This document shows, piece after piece, positions 15,690 through 25,894 of a DNA stretch of 52,662 bases (positions are counted from its first letter, which is position 1; every line of letters starts with the position of its first letter). The stretch covers positions 1-52,662 of the forward strand of contig JALHOG010000031.1 of NCBI GenBank assembly GCA_022843125.1. The letters are read 5' to 3'. The notes beneath the pieces are model-generated. The model ran no database searches. It was not told the DNA's origin and saw nothing but the letters and a program-made list of their open reading frames with translations. Both the position numbers and the translations under genes were made by a program. The stretch is from Ilumatobacteraceae bacterium (GTDB lineage Bacteria; Actinomycetota; Acidimicrobiia; Acidimicrobiales; Ilumatobacteraceae).

Positions 15690-16445
15690 TCACGCCGGCT
15701 CGACGGCGTCGTGGGGGTGGACGGCGGGGATCTGCATCAAGCGCCGCTGGCGCTCGGTGAGCAGGCCGCTGCCGGCGAGGGCCTGCAGGGTCGTCTGGTA
15801 CTGGACTCCCCAGCTCGCGTGGCCGGGGGCGTACTTGTAGAACAGGGCGAGTCGGTCGTGCGACGCACGCCAGGTCGAGGTGCCGTGGGTGAGCCCTTCG
15901 GTGAAGAACAGGACATCACGGGCGTTCAGCGGGACGGTGACGACGAGCCCGGGGTCGGCGCCGGCAGGTAGCGCGAAGTTGGCGCGATGGCTTCCAGGGA
16001 TGCAGCAGAATCCGCCTTCGCCGGGCGGGTGGTCGACGAGCGCCCACTGCACGCCGACGAGCCCGTTGTACATGCGCCCACCCCGGAACTCGTAGAACTG
16101 GGCGGGATCGTGAGGGGTTCCGCCACCGTGGAGCCCGAGCCCGCTCGTGCCCGGCCCCATCACGATCCCGTAGGCGTGGTCGAGTCGTGCCTTGGGCCCG
16201 CACAGCTCGAGCACGGGAGCGAGGATCGCCTCATGGTCGAGGAGGTCGCGAAACACCTGCGCGCCTTCGAGGAACCCGGTGAACCGCTGCGACTGGATGC
16301 TCGCGCCGGGGGAGGGGAGTTGCATCGCATCGATGGAGTCGACGAGCGCGTCGAGCTCGGGGTCGTCGAGAACACCCCGACGGACGACGTAGCCGTACAG
16401 ATCGAAGTGGTATCGCTCGACGTCGGTGAACGGCATCACATCCAT
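15690..16445 (-). CDS. Phytanoyl-CoA dioxygenase (PhyH) family protein with HxG motif
   Basis: 251 aa from ATG 16445 (MDVMPFTDVERYHF), chosen because TACGCT lies 6 nt upstream. A longer form from ATG 16499 would add 18 residues. The double-stranded beta-helix segments are clear: FCCIPGSHRANFALP and TEGLTHGTSTW with the distal ligand His187. The first ligand pair, normally HxD, reads His106-Gly107-Gly108. HxG/HxA is the signature of Fe/2-oxoglutarate halogenases and of some non-catalytic relatives; a nearby Asp113 could substitute. Substrate unknown. It converges on prfC. Confidence 0.8.
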   Translation of the reverse strand: MDVMPFTDVERYHFDLYGYVVRRGVLDDPELDALVDSIDAMQLPSPGASIQSQRFTGFLEGAQVFRDLLDHEAILAPVLELCGPKARLDHAYGIVMGPGTSGLGLHGGGTPHDPAQFYEFRGGRMYNGLVGVQWALVDHPPGEGGFCCIPGSHRANFALPAGADPGLVVTVPLNARDVLFFTEGLTHGTSTWRASHDRLALFYKYAPGHASWGVQYQTTLQALAGSGLLTERQRRLMQIPAVHPHDAVEPA

Positions 16446-16451
16446 GTCGGG

Positions 16452-16457
16452 AGCGTA
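16452..16457 (-). promoter_or_regulatory. Leaderless -10 box TACGCT
   Basis: On the minus strand TACGCT is followed by 6 nt and ATG 16445. This decides the start of the PhyH gene. Confidence 0.65.
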
Positions 16458-16490
16458 GGTCCGCCAGGAGGAACCGGCCTCGTGCCAGTG

Positions 16491-16901
16491 TTTCGTCATG
16501 ACGGAATCACGCCCGGCGACCGCAGGGGAGCGGAAAGGGCGCCGCTGCCGCTGGTGCCGCAGGGTGCTCCCGGAGCGCAGTGGGCCCGGCCGCCCCAAGG
16601 AATTCTGCAGTCAGCGCTGCCGCCAGTGGGACTGGGTGAGTCGCCAGCGCGCCCAGGAACTCGAGCTGAGCGAAGGCGAGTTGGTGATCGCGCGAGAGGA
16701 ACTCGACCGTCTGCACGACGACCTGTACGTGCTGGCCTGCGCCGTGGACGACACCGAACGAGACCTCGCAGCCTCCGGCGCGTCGCCCACGACGACAGAA
16801 CTGCGCGCCACCCTCGACTGGCTGTTGGCCGCCGCCAGACCCCTGAGAGACCGAGAACTCTCCGCCCCCGGCCACACCCCCAATATTCCGTCATGACGAA
16901 A
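16491..16901. repeat. Perfect 17-bp inverted repeats bounding one small gene
   Basis: TTTCGTCATGACGGAAT at 16491-16507 recurs exactly, inverted, at 16885-16901. Each copy contains the 10-bp palindrome CGTCATGACG. The left copy supplies the ATG of the zinc-finger gene and the right copy supplies its TGA stop, so the gene exactly fills the interval. No transposase is present. Confidence 0.9.
16498..16896 (+). CDS. Small CxxC/CxxxC zinc-finger-like protein
   Basis: 132 aa. The N-terminal CRWCRRVLPERSGPGRPKEFCSQRCRQWDW gives C-x2-C...C-x3-C, a probable treble-clef-like zinc site in a basic context. A predicted helical region rich in Glu (ELELSEGELVIAREELDRLHDDLYVLACAVDDTERDL) follows. Similar small proteins occur across actinobacteria without assigned function, from memory. 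Its ATG and TGA both lie inside inverted palindromes. Its ATG overlaps by two bases the alternative start of the divergent PhyH gene. DNA or RNA binding is plausible. Confidence 0.7.
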   Translation: MTESRPATAGERKGRRCRWCRRVLPERSGPGRPKEFCSQRCRQWDWVSRQRAQELELSEGELVIAREELDRLHDDLYVLACAVDDTERDLAASGASPTTTELRATLDWLLAAARPLRDRELSAPGHTPNIPS

Positions 16902-16956
16902 TAACGCTCCCGTCCGGATCACGGGCAGCGCTGCCGGCGGATCGGACAGCCGGAGC

Positions 16957-17150
16957 AGGTCGAGTTCGGGGCCGCGGTGGACATTGATGGGCGGCGGCGA
17001 GCCCTAGCGAGCCGGCGCAGGTCGAGTTCGGGGCGGGTGGACATTGATGGCCGGCGGCAAGCCCCAGCGAGGCGGAGCCGAGGTGCAGGTCGAGTTTGGG
17101 GCCGCGGTGGACATTGATGGGCGGCGGCGAGCCCCAGCGAGCCAACGCCC
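16957..17150. repeat. Three imperfect 62-68 bp direct repeats in the 437-bp gap 16897-17333
   Basis: Units start at 16957, 17019 and 17087, each opening aggtcgagtt and containing tggacattgatgg and gcgagccc(t/c)agcgag. The second unit carries small insertions. They do not look protein-coding: the open minus-strand frames are repetitive and lack any initiation signal. The rest of the gap (17151-17333) is the leader of the M23 gene. Confidence 0.85.
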
Positions 17151-17170
17151 ATAATGTCCGTTATGTCAAT

Positions 17171-17333
17171 CAACCCTCGACCTCCACCAGAAAGTTCTGG
17201 TTTTCGTCAAGATGCGGCTCCCCTATCGCGCCTGGTCTCGATGACGGGTTGAGGGTTGGGCCTGTGTTCTGGGGGTCCAGCGGCATCCAGGATGCGCCGA
17301 TAGCCATCTGTCCCCGTTGGAGGAGGTCAGTTC
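17171..17333 (+). promoter_or_regulatory. Structured 5' region of the M23 peptidase gene
   Basis: It contains a tight stem ACCAGAA/TTCTGGT (17186-17192/17195-17201) followed by TTTT, which could act as a weak terminator, and an 8-bp long-range pair CAACCCTC/GAGGGTTG (17171-17178/17251-17258). It also has a GCATCC/GGATGC palindrome (17283-17295) and the perfect ribosome-binding site AGGAGGT at 17321-17327, 6 nt before the ATG. It does not match the c-di-AMP (ydaO) riboswitch core that controls such genes elsewhere. Confidence 0.4.
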
Positions 17334-19364
17334 ATGGTCGCTGTGAGGTTGGGTCGCCGTCGTGTCGTGCGTTCGGTTGCTTTCTGCGCGCTCGTGTCGT
17401 TGTCGCCGGTGGCGATGCTGGTCAAGCCGGTGGTGGCTGACACGCCGGCTGCGGTCACGGTGGCGGGTTTGTCTCAGGGTGCTCGGGGTGATGCTGTGCG
17501 CCAGGTGCAGCAGGCGTTGATCAATCAGGGGATCCCGGTCGCGGGTGGTGCCGATGGGGTGTTCGGAGCTGCGACCTCTGCTGCGCTTCGGCAGTTCCAG
17601 GCGGCGAAGGGGATCGCGCAGACCGGTGTCGTCGATGATGCGACTGCGCTGGCGCTCGGGCTTGCGTCGAGTCCGGTCCTCGGTCTGACGCAGGGCACCC
17701 GTGGCGAGTCGGTCACGCAGTTGCAGCAGCGGCTGATCGCTTCTGGGATCTCGGTGCGTGGCGGGGCCGATGGCGTTTTCGGGTCGGGTACCGCTGATGC
17801 GCTCAAGCAGTTCCAGTCTGCGAAGGGCCTGCCGTCGACTGGTGTCGTCGATGCGGCCACGGCCGCGGCGCTGGGCAGTGTGCAGGTTCCGTCGTCCAGC
17901 GGGCCGTCGCAGAGCTCCGACACGCAGAGCTCGGCGTCCGGCTCGCTGGTGGGTCTGAAGGTCGGGTCGCGGGGCGAGACCGTGAAGCAGCTCCAGCAGC
18001 AGCTGATCGCCGCGGGTCACCGGGTGCCTGGTGGTGCCGATGGTGTGTTCGGGGTCGCCACGGCGACCTCGTTGAGCTCGTTCCAGTCTGCGGCCGGTCT
18101 GAAGCCGACGGCGATCGTCGATGACGCGACGGTGGCCGCGCTGGCTGCGGCGCCGCGTTCTGGTGGTGGCGCGGGTGCGGGTGGTGGGCAGGGTGCTGCC
18201 TCTCCCCTGCTCGGTCTGAAGTACGGGTCGACCGGTGGTGCGGTGAAGACTCTGCAGGAGACGCTGCTCAAGGCCGGCGTGAATGTCCGTGGCGGTGCGG
18301 ACGGGGTGTTCGGTCTGTCGACGCAGAATGCCCTCAAGCAGTATCAGCAGGCTGCTGGACTGTCGGCTTCGGGTCGGGTCGATGAGCAGACGGCGAGCGC
18401 TCTGGCGTCGGGACGGTCGGTCGCCGGGGGTGGGGCGTCGTCGGGTCTCGTGGGTCTGAAGTCCGGGTCGCTCGGGTCTTCGGTGCGGGATCTGCAGCAG
18501 GCGTTGATCAAGGCGGGGATCAGTATCCGGGGTGGGGCTGACGGGATCTTCGGGCCTGCGACGGCGCAGGCGGTGAGTGCGTTCCAGACGGCGCAGGGGT
18601 TGCCGGTCACCGGTGTCGCCGATGCGGCCACCGTGGCCGCGTTGGCGAATCCCAAGCCGATCAGCGGCGGTGGTGGCGGCGGCGCTGCTGCTCCGAGTGG
18701 CGGTTTCCCCCAGTTCGGCGAGAAGGGTGCCCGCGTGATCTCGCTCCAGTCGGCGCTGATGAAGGCCGGGATCACGGTGCGGGGCGGCGTCGATGGCAGT
18801 TTCGGTGCCGGCACCAGTGCAGCGGTGATGGACTTCCAGCGAGCCAAGGGCCTGCGCGTGACCGGCCGCATCGATGATGCGACCGCGGCGCAGCTCGGTC
18901 TCGGTGCACAGCAGCCTCCGGCCGCACCCGATGTCTCGACGGTGACGCTCGCTGCGTTCCCGGTGCAGGGGCGATGCTATTTCACCGACACGTGGATGGC
19001 GGTCCGCAGCGGCGGGCGTGCACACCTCGGTGTCGACATCATCGCTCCGCAGGGGAAGCTGATCTATGCCGTCACCGACGGCACGATCACCCGGGTGTAC
19101 ACCGATCATCCGGGTTCGCTCGCCGGCAACGGCCTTCGGCTCACCCAGGGTGACGGGACCTACTTCTTCTACGCACACATGGTGTCGATCGCCGAGGGGA
19201 TCGCGGTCGGGTCGAAGGTGACGGCCGGCCAGGTGATCGGCTACGTCGGCAGCACGGGGAGTTCGGCGACGAACCACCTCCACTTCGAGGTCCACCCGAA
19301 GGGTGGTTCGGCCGTGAACCCGTACCCGATGGTCAAGGCGATCGACGGCTGCAAGCGGACGTGA
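17334..19364 (+). CDS. Secreted M23 peptidase with six peptidoglycan-binding repeats
   Basis: 676 aa. A signal peptide (RRRVVRSVAFCALVSLSPVAMLVKPVVAD) is followed by six PG_binding_1 repeats of about 65-85 residues with linkers. Each has a GSxGxxVxxLQxxLIxAGxxVxGGADGVFG...AxxxFQxAxGLxxTGxVDxxT pattern; the sixth reads GGVDGSFG. A C-terminal LytM/M23 domain has the zinc motif HLGVD and the HLHFEV catalytic HxH. A cysteine near each end of the M23 domain (GRCYF, DGCKRT) could form a disulfide. Expected role: cleaving peptidoglycan cross-links in wall remodelling. The codons are richer in T-ending triplets than in the neighbours, most visibly in the first repeats. Confidence 0.94.
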   Translation: MVAVRLGRRRVVRSVAFCALVSLSPVAMLVKPVVADTPAAVTVAGLSQGARGDAVRQVQQALINQGIPVAGGADGVFGAATSAALRQFQAAKGIAQTGVVDDATALALGLASSPVLGLTQGTRGESVTQLQQRLIASGISVRGGADGVFGSGTADALKQFQSAKGLPSTGVVDAATAAALGSVQVPSSSGPSQSSDTQSSASGSLVGLKVGSRGETVKQLQQQLIAAGHRVPGGADGVFGVATATSLSSFQSAAGLKPTAIVDDATVAALAAAPRSGGGAGAGGGQGAASPLLGLKYGSTGGAVKTLQETLLKAGVNVRGGADGVFGLSTQNALKQYQQAAGLSASGRVDEQTASALASGRSVAGGGASSGLVGLKSGSLGSSVRDLQQALIKAGISIRGGADGIFGPATAQAVSAFQTAQGLPVTGVADAATVAALANPKPISGGGGGGAAAPSGGFPQFGEKGARVISLQSALMKAGITVRGGVDGSFGAGTSAAVMDFQRAKGLRVTGRIDDATAAQLGLGAQQPPAAPDVSTVTLAAFPVQGRCYFTDTWMAVRSGGRAHLGVDIIAPQGKLIYAVTDGTITRVYTDHPGSLAGNGLRLTQGDGTYFFYAHMVSIAEGIAVGSKVTAGQVIGYVGSTGSSATNHLHFEVHPKGGSAVNPYPMVKAIDGCKRT

Positions 19365-19400
19365 TGCGAGGTGATCCCGACCTGTCCGGGGTGGCGTTCG

Positions 19401-19406
19401 TAGTCT
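19401..19406 (+). promoter_or_regulatory. Leaderless -10 box TAGTCT before a micro-ORF
   Basis: TAGTCT, 7 nt, then GTG 19414, which opens a 12-codon ORF coupled to the LLM oxidoreductase gene. Confidence 0.6.
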
Positions 19407-19413
19407 GAGGATC

Positions 19414-19452
19414 GTGATCGCTCGCAGGCTCGACGACGGGTGGGTGTCGTGA
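19414..19452 (+). CDS. Putative leaderless leader peptide (12 aa)
   Basis: GTG at 19414, placed 7 nt after TAGTCT, starts MIARRLDDGWVS. The stop TGA (19450-19452) overlaps the GTG (19449) of the following gene as GTGA. One of three such arrangements in the window. Translation is inferred, not shown. Confidence 0.45.
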   Translation: MIARRLDDGWVS

Positions 19453-20234
19453 CGATCGTCGACGTCCAGATCAGCCCGACGCATTGCAGCTGGCCCGAGT
19501 TGCGTGACGCATCGCTCGAGGCGGAAGCGATGGGTTTCGGGGCGCTGTGGGTGTTCGATCACCTGGCCGGTACGGCGCTGGGCGGCGACACGATGCTCGA
19601 GTGCTTCACCCTGCTCGGGGCGTTGGCCGAGGCGACGTCGACGATCGAACTCGGGACGTTGGTCGCGAACGTCTGGAATCGCGGGGTCGGCACGCTGGTG
19701 ACCGCGGCGGCCTCGGTCGCGCTCGTGTCGAGCCGACCGTTTCATCTCGGGCTCGGTGCCGGTACGTCGCCGCGCAGCGCGTGGGCGGCCGAGCAGCACG
19801 CGGTCGGCGCTGTCCTGGCCGACTCCATCGACGAGCGCCACGCGCGTGTCGAGCAGGTCCTCGACCTCGCGGATCGGTTGTGGCGTCCGGAGCGTGCCGT
19901 CGATGACGTGACGTTCCCGCTCCCCCATCCGGTGCCGAGCCGTGTTCTCGGGGTGAACAGCGTGCAGCTGAGCCGGCTCGCCGGACGGCGGGCCGACGGC
20001 ATCAACGTCCCGTGGCACCATCCGCGCCGCGACGAGTTCTTCCTGGCGGCCGACGTTGCCGCTGCCGACGCGCACCGCTCCGTTTCCCGTTCGGTCTGGA
20101 CCTACTACGACGCCGACCTGCTCGATCCGGAACACCCGACGAGGCGGGAGATGAGTGCCGCTCGTGTGGACCGGGTGGTGCTCGTCGAGCTCGGGCGGCC
20201 GGGCGATTGGTCGTCGCGACGGGACGGCGGGTGA
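19449..20234 (+). CDS. LLM-class flavin/F420-dependent oxidoreductase
   Basis: 261 aa from GTG 19449; GTG 19440 in frame would add three residues. It belongs to the luciferase-like TIM-barrel family: LEAEAMGFGALWVFDHLAG, LLGALAEATSTIELGTLV, PFHLGLGAGTSPRSAWAAEQ and a C-terminal LSRLAGRRADGINVPWHHP. In actinobacteria most such enzymes use F420, but the cofactor cannot be proven here. It is a little short for the family. GTG 19449 overlaps the stop of a leaderless micro-ORF, which is why I prefer it. The next gene starts two bases after this stop. Confidence 0.85.
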   Translation: MTIVDVQISPTHCSWPELRDASLEAEAMGFGALWVFDHLAGTALGGDTMLECFTLLGALAEATSTIELGTLVANVWNRGVGTLVTAAASVALVSSRPFHLGLGAGTSPRSAWAAEQHAVGAVLADSIDERHARVEQVLDLADRLWRPERAVDDVTFPLPHPVPSRVLGVNSVQLSRLAGRRADGINVPWHHPRRDEFFLAADVAAADAHRSVSRSVWTYYDADLLDPEHPTRREMSAARVDRVVLVELGRPGDWSSRRDGG

Positions 20235-20235
20235 G

Positions 20236-22686
20236 GTGACGGGTCTGGCCTCGGGCCGATCGCCGGCGCGTGCCCGGCGTGCGATCGTGCTCGTGGTCGT
20301 TGCCGCGGGGCTGCTGTCGGCGTGCGCGTTCGGTCCGATGCGCCGGTCGCACCTCGACCAGGTCGAGCCCGCATCGGTGGCGGTGATCGACGAACGCGGG
20401 GTTCCCGTCGTGAATGCCGATTTCGTCTTCGACGGAGGCGACGGTGTGCAGTCGGGCTCGGACGGCGTGTTCGACCTCGAGTTGTCGCAGCCCGTGGCGG
20501 GGATCGTGTCGGCGCCGGGGAAGCTCGACGAGCCACTCGTCGTCGCCCCCGGCGATGTCGGTGCCACCGTCGTGCTGTTCGATCGTGCCGGCCCGAACGG
20601 TCTGCGTGTGGCCTATCACTTCGGTGGCGACGTGATGCTCGGGCGGCGCTACCAGGAGCCGACACGCGACGGCACCGCGGTCGTGTCCGATCCAGACTCG
20701 GCCCGGGAGGTCGTGGAGGATCTGGCCGCGATCTCGGGAGCGGCTGACCTCACGGTCGTGAACGTCGAGACCGTGATCGGTGACCTCCCCGCCGATCAGG
20801 CGCTGGCCGCCAAGCGTTTCCTGATCACGTCGCCACCCCAGCTCGTCGATGCGCTCAGGGCGCTCGGCACCGATGCCGTGACGCTGGGGAACAACCACGC
20901 CTACGACTGGGGCGACGTCGGCGTGCTCTCGACGTTGTCGGCGCTGGGCCCGGCGGAGATCGCGTCGACCGGCGGTGGGCTGAGTGCCGATGAGGCGATC
21001 CGCGGGTTGTTGCTCCCGGTCGGCGATCGGGCGGTCGGACTCGTGTCGGCGACGACGGTCAATGGCGACTTCGTCAACGATCAACTCCCGACGGCGGCCG
21101 ACGTCCCGGTCGACGATCAGGGCGCTGCCGAGGCATGGCAGTACGAGGCACGCCGGTTCGGGTTCGGCGAGACGGGCGAGCCGGGTTACGTCGCCGAGGC
21201 GGTGCGCGTTCCCGGCGACGCGTGGCGGCTGTTCCGTGAGCTCGAGCCGACGTTGTCGCCCGAGCGTGTCGGGGAGCTCTGGGCTGCGCTGACCGCACCC
21301 GAGGCGTACCCCGAGCTCCAGGATTGGGTCGCGCGGCGTGGCCACGGCGGGGCTGCGGCCTACGACCGTGAGGCCGTTGCGGCGGAGATCGCTCGGTTGC
21401 GCGACGAAGGTGCATCCCAGGTGATCGTGCAGTTCCATGCCGGGTTCCAGTTCTCCGAGCGCCCGAGCGCCGCACTCCGGCGGATCTCGCGTCGGGCGAT
21501 CGACGACGGGGCCGATCTCGTGGTGTCGCATCACCCGCACGTGCTGCAGGGGATGGAGTGGTACAACGGGCGGCTGATTGCGTACAGCCTGGGCAATCTG
21601 CTGTTCGACCAGGATTTCCTGGTGACGTATCCGAGCGCACTCCTACGCGTGGTGGCCGATCCGGCGGGAATCGTCGAGGCGCGTGTTCTCCCGGTCATGC
21701 TGGTCGACTACCGCCCGGTGCCGGTCGCTGGTCTGGCCGCAGATCGGATCGTGCGCCTCATGGACACGAGGTCCGCGCTTCCTGGGGTGAGCGTGCGCTA
21801 TCCGGATCTCGATGTTGGCGTCGAGGTGGTCGCGGACGACGATCCGGGAGCGACGCCGGTGAACCTCGTGCTGGAGCGCAACAGCGGCCGGGTGGCTCCG
21901 CCGTCGCGTCGTTCGGGCAGCGAGATCACGATCTCGCTGGCGGCCGGCGAAGCGGCTTCTCTGCCGGCGTGCCAGTCGGTGTTGGCGAGTTCGATCCCGG
22001 ACGGCGTCGAGTACGGCGTCGACCTATTCGGCTGGGGAGCGTTCGACGACGCGACCGCCGATGGCGAGCGTGATGTCCCCATGCATTGGGTGGTGAACAG
22101 CAGGTCGCAGGGCGAGCCGGTGCTCGTCGAGGGTCGTGGCGGCGGACCAACCGACGATGCCCTGCAGATCATCGCGGAAGCCAACCTGGGTGCGTCGGCG
22201 CGTTTCGTGTCGAGGGTGCCGATCGAGCAGCACCGATGGTTCGACGGTGAGAGGAACCCGATCGACGGCGCCCCGACGCGGGAGCTCGAGTTCGACATCC
22301 GGCGGAGTCTCGGCGACGATCCGATCGTCGAGATCGGTGTGTTCAACGTCGCGGACGAGGACCCGACGAGCAATCCCGAGTCGACGTTGCTCCGCGAGTT
22401 GACCCTGCCGATCGTGGTCCGTGCGAACGCGTGGGAGCGGGTGCGTATCCCGATCGCCGCCGAGCAGTTCGTGCCGGATGCCGAGGGCCGGCCCGCCGAC
22501 GCAGCGATGGTGGTGTTCCGGGCTCAGCCCGACATCCTCCAGTCGGTGCTGCTCGACAATGTGCGCGTGATGGAGTGGCGTCCCGCTCCCGCCACCGACG
22601 TCGACATCTGGGTGGAAGCCGACGCGCTGCGCTCCGATCGCGACCGGGTGGTGGCCGTCACCGCGACGGGCTGCGGCAGCCGCTAA
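20236..22686 (+). CDS. CapA-family lipoprotein with carbohydrate-binding-like C-terminus
   Basis: 816 aa. From GTG 20236 a short n-region and hydrophobic stretch end at the lipobox LLSAC, so it is a membrane-anchored lipoprotein. Residues of about 35-115 resemble a carboxypeptidase-regulatory-like beta domain. The CapA/PGA_cap calcineurin-like fold follows: FGGDVMLGRR, VVNVETVIGD, TLGNNHAYDWGD, VIVQFHAGFQF, VVSHHPHVLQGMEWYNGRLIAYSLGNLLFD. The last 250 residues form a beta-rich module (galactose-binding-like). CapA proteins act in poly-gamma-glutamate or polysaccharide handling. It lies beside the M23 peptidase gene, consistent with an envelope role. Confidence 0.86.
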   Translation: MTGLASGRSPARARRAIVLVVVAAGLLSACAFGPMRRSHLDQVEPASVAVIDERGVPVVNADFVFDGGDGVQSGSDGVFDLELSQPVAGIVSAPGKLDEPLVVAPGDVGATVVLFDRAGPNGLRVAYHFGGDVMLGRRYQEPTRDGTAVVSDPDSAREVVEDLAAISGAADLTVVNVETVIGDLPADQALAAKRFLITSPPQLVDALRALGTDAVTLGNNHAYDWGDVGVLSTLSALGPAEIASTGGGLSADEAIRGLLLPVGDRAVGLVSATTVNGDFVNDQLPTAADVPVDDQGAAEAWQYEARRFGFGETGEPGYVAEAVRVPGDAWRLFRELEPTLSPERVGELWAALTAPEAYPELQDWVARRGHGGAAAYDREAVAAEIARLRDEGASQVIVQFHAGFQFSERPSAALRRISRRAIDDGADLVVSHHPHVLQGMEWYNGRLIAYSLGNLLFDQDFLVTYPSALLRVVADPAGIVEARVLPVMLVDYRPVPVAGLAADRIVRLMDTRSALPGVSVRYPDLDVGVEVVADDDPGATPVNLVLERNSGRVAPPSRRSGSEITISLAAGEAASLPACQSVLASSIPDGVEYGVDLFGWGAFDDATADGERDVPMHWVVNSRSQGEPVLVEGRGGGPTDDALQIIAEANLGASARFVSRVPIEQHRWFDGERNPIDGAPTRELEFDIRRSLGDDPIVEIGVFNVADEDPTSNPESTLLRELTLPIVVRANAWERVRIPIAAEQFVPDAEGRPADAAMVVFRAQPDILQSVLLDNVRVMEWRPAPATDVDIWVEADALRSDRDRVVAVTATGCGSR

Positions 22687-22689
22687 CGT
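22684..22689 (+). promoter_or_regulatory. -10 box TAACGT overlapping the upstream stop codon
   Basis: TAACGT shares its TAA with the stop of the CapA-type gene and would start transcription near 22696, just before the glycine riboswitch. No good -35 is seen. Confidence 0.45.
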
Positions 22690-22704
22690 CGGGTTCGTCG
22701 CAGA

Positions 22705-22925
22705 ACCCGGTCGGGAGAGTCGATGCGCAGCGACGCATCGGCGCCGAAGGAGCAATCACCCCGAATCTCTCAGGCCAACGGACCGGCCGGGCGAGGCAAC
22801 GCTGGAAAGCAGGCGACGTCGGGCGACCGGCGTCGGCTCGCCGAAGGGGAAAGGTGTGGTTCTCCACGCTGAAGCTCTCAGGCACCGATGACAGCGTGGG
22901 GCGAACCGATCCGCCGCGCCCCACG
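22705..22925 (+). ncRNA. Tandem glycine riboswitch with expression platform
   Basis: Aptamer 1 (about 22708-22790) shows gggagagtc, gcgccgaaggagcaa, and ctctcaggccaacggaccg. Aptamer 2 (about 22797-22900) shows gctggaaagcaggcg, gctcgccgaaggggaaa, and gctctcaggcaccgatgacagcg. Both are the classical glycine core. Aptamer 2 P1 pairs ACGCTG (22799-22804) with CAGCGT (22892-22897). The perfect 9-bp hairpin CGTGGGGCG/CGCCCCACG (22895-22903/22917-22925) shares its first bases with P1, so the two are mutually exclusive. The hairpin abuts the AGGAG ribosome-binding site of gcvP. Glycine should turn gcvP on. Confidence 0.95.
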
Positions 22926-22936
22926 AGGAGATCATC

Positions 22937-25867
<2,931 letters not shown>

Positions 25868-25881
25868 CCGGTTCACCCGCC

Positions 25882-25887
25882 TAGCCT
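25882..25887 (+). promoter_or_regulatory. Leaderless -10 box TAGCCT
   Basis: TAGCCT, 7 nt, then ATG 25895. Confidence 0.7.
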
Positions 25888-25894
25888 GCACGGG

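Noticed and set aside
16491..16901. A complete insertion sequence
   Set aside because: Terminal inverted repeats are present, but the only ORF is a zinc-finger protein with no transposase motifs and no target duplication is visible.
17151..17333. c-di-AMP (ydaO/yuaA) riboswitch before the M23 peptidase gene
   Set aside because: The regulated gene type fits, but the conserved core and pseudoknot sequences of that riboswitch could not be found.
17223..20567. A 1114-residue open frame on the minus strand across the M23 and LLM genes
   Set aside because: Composition is dominated by Arg, His, Pro and Thr with no domain. It is the mirror of two well-supported plus-strand genes in high-GC DNA.
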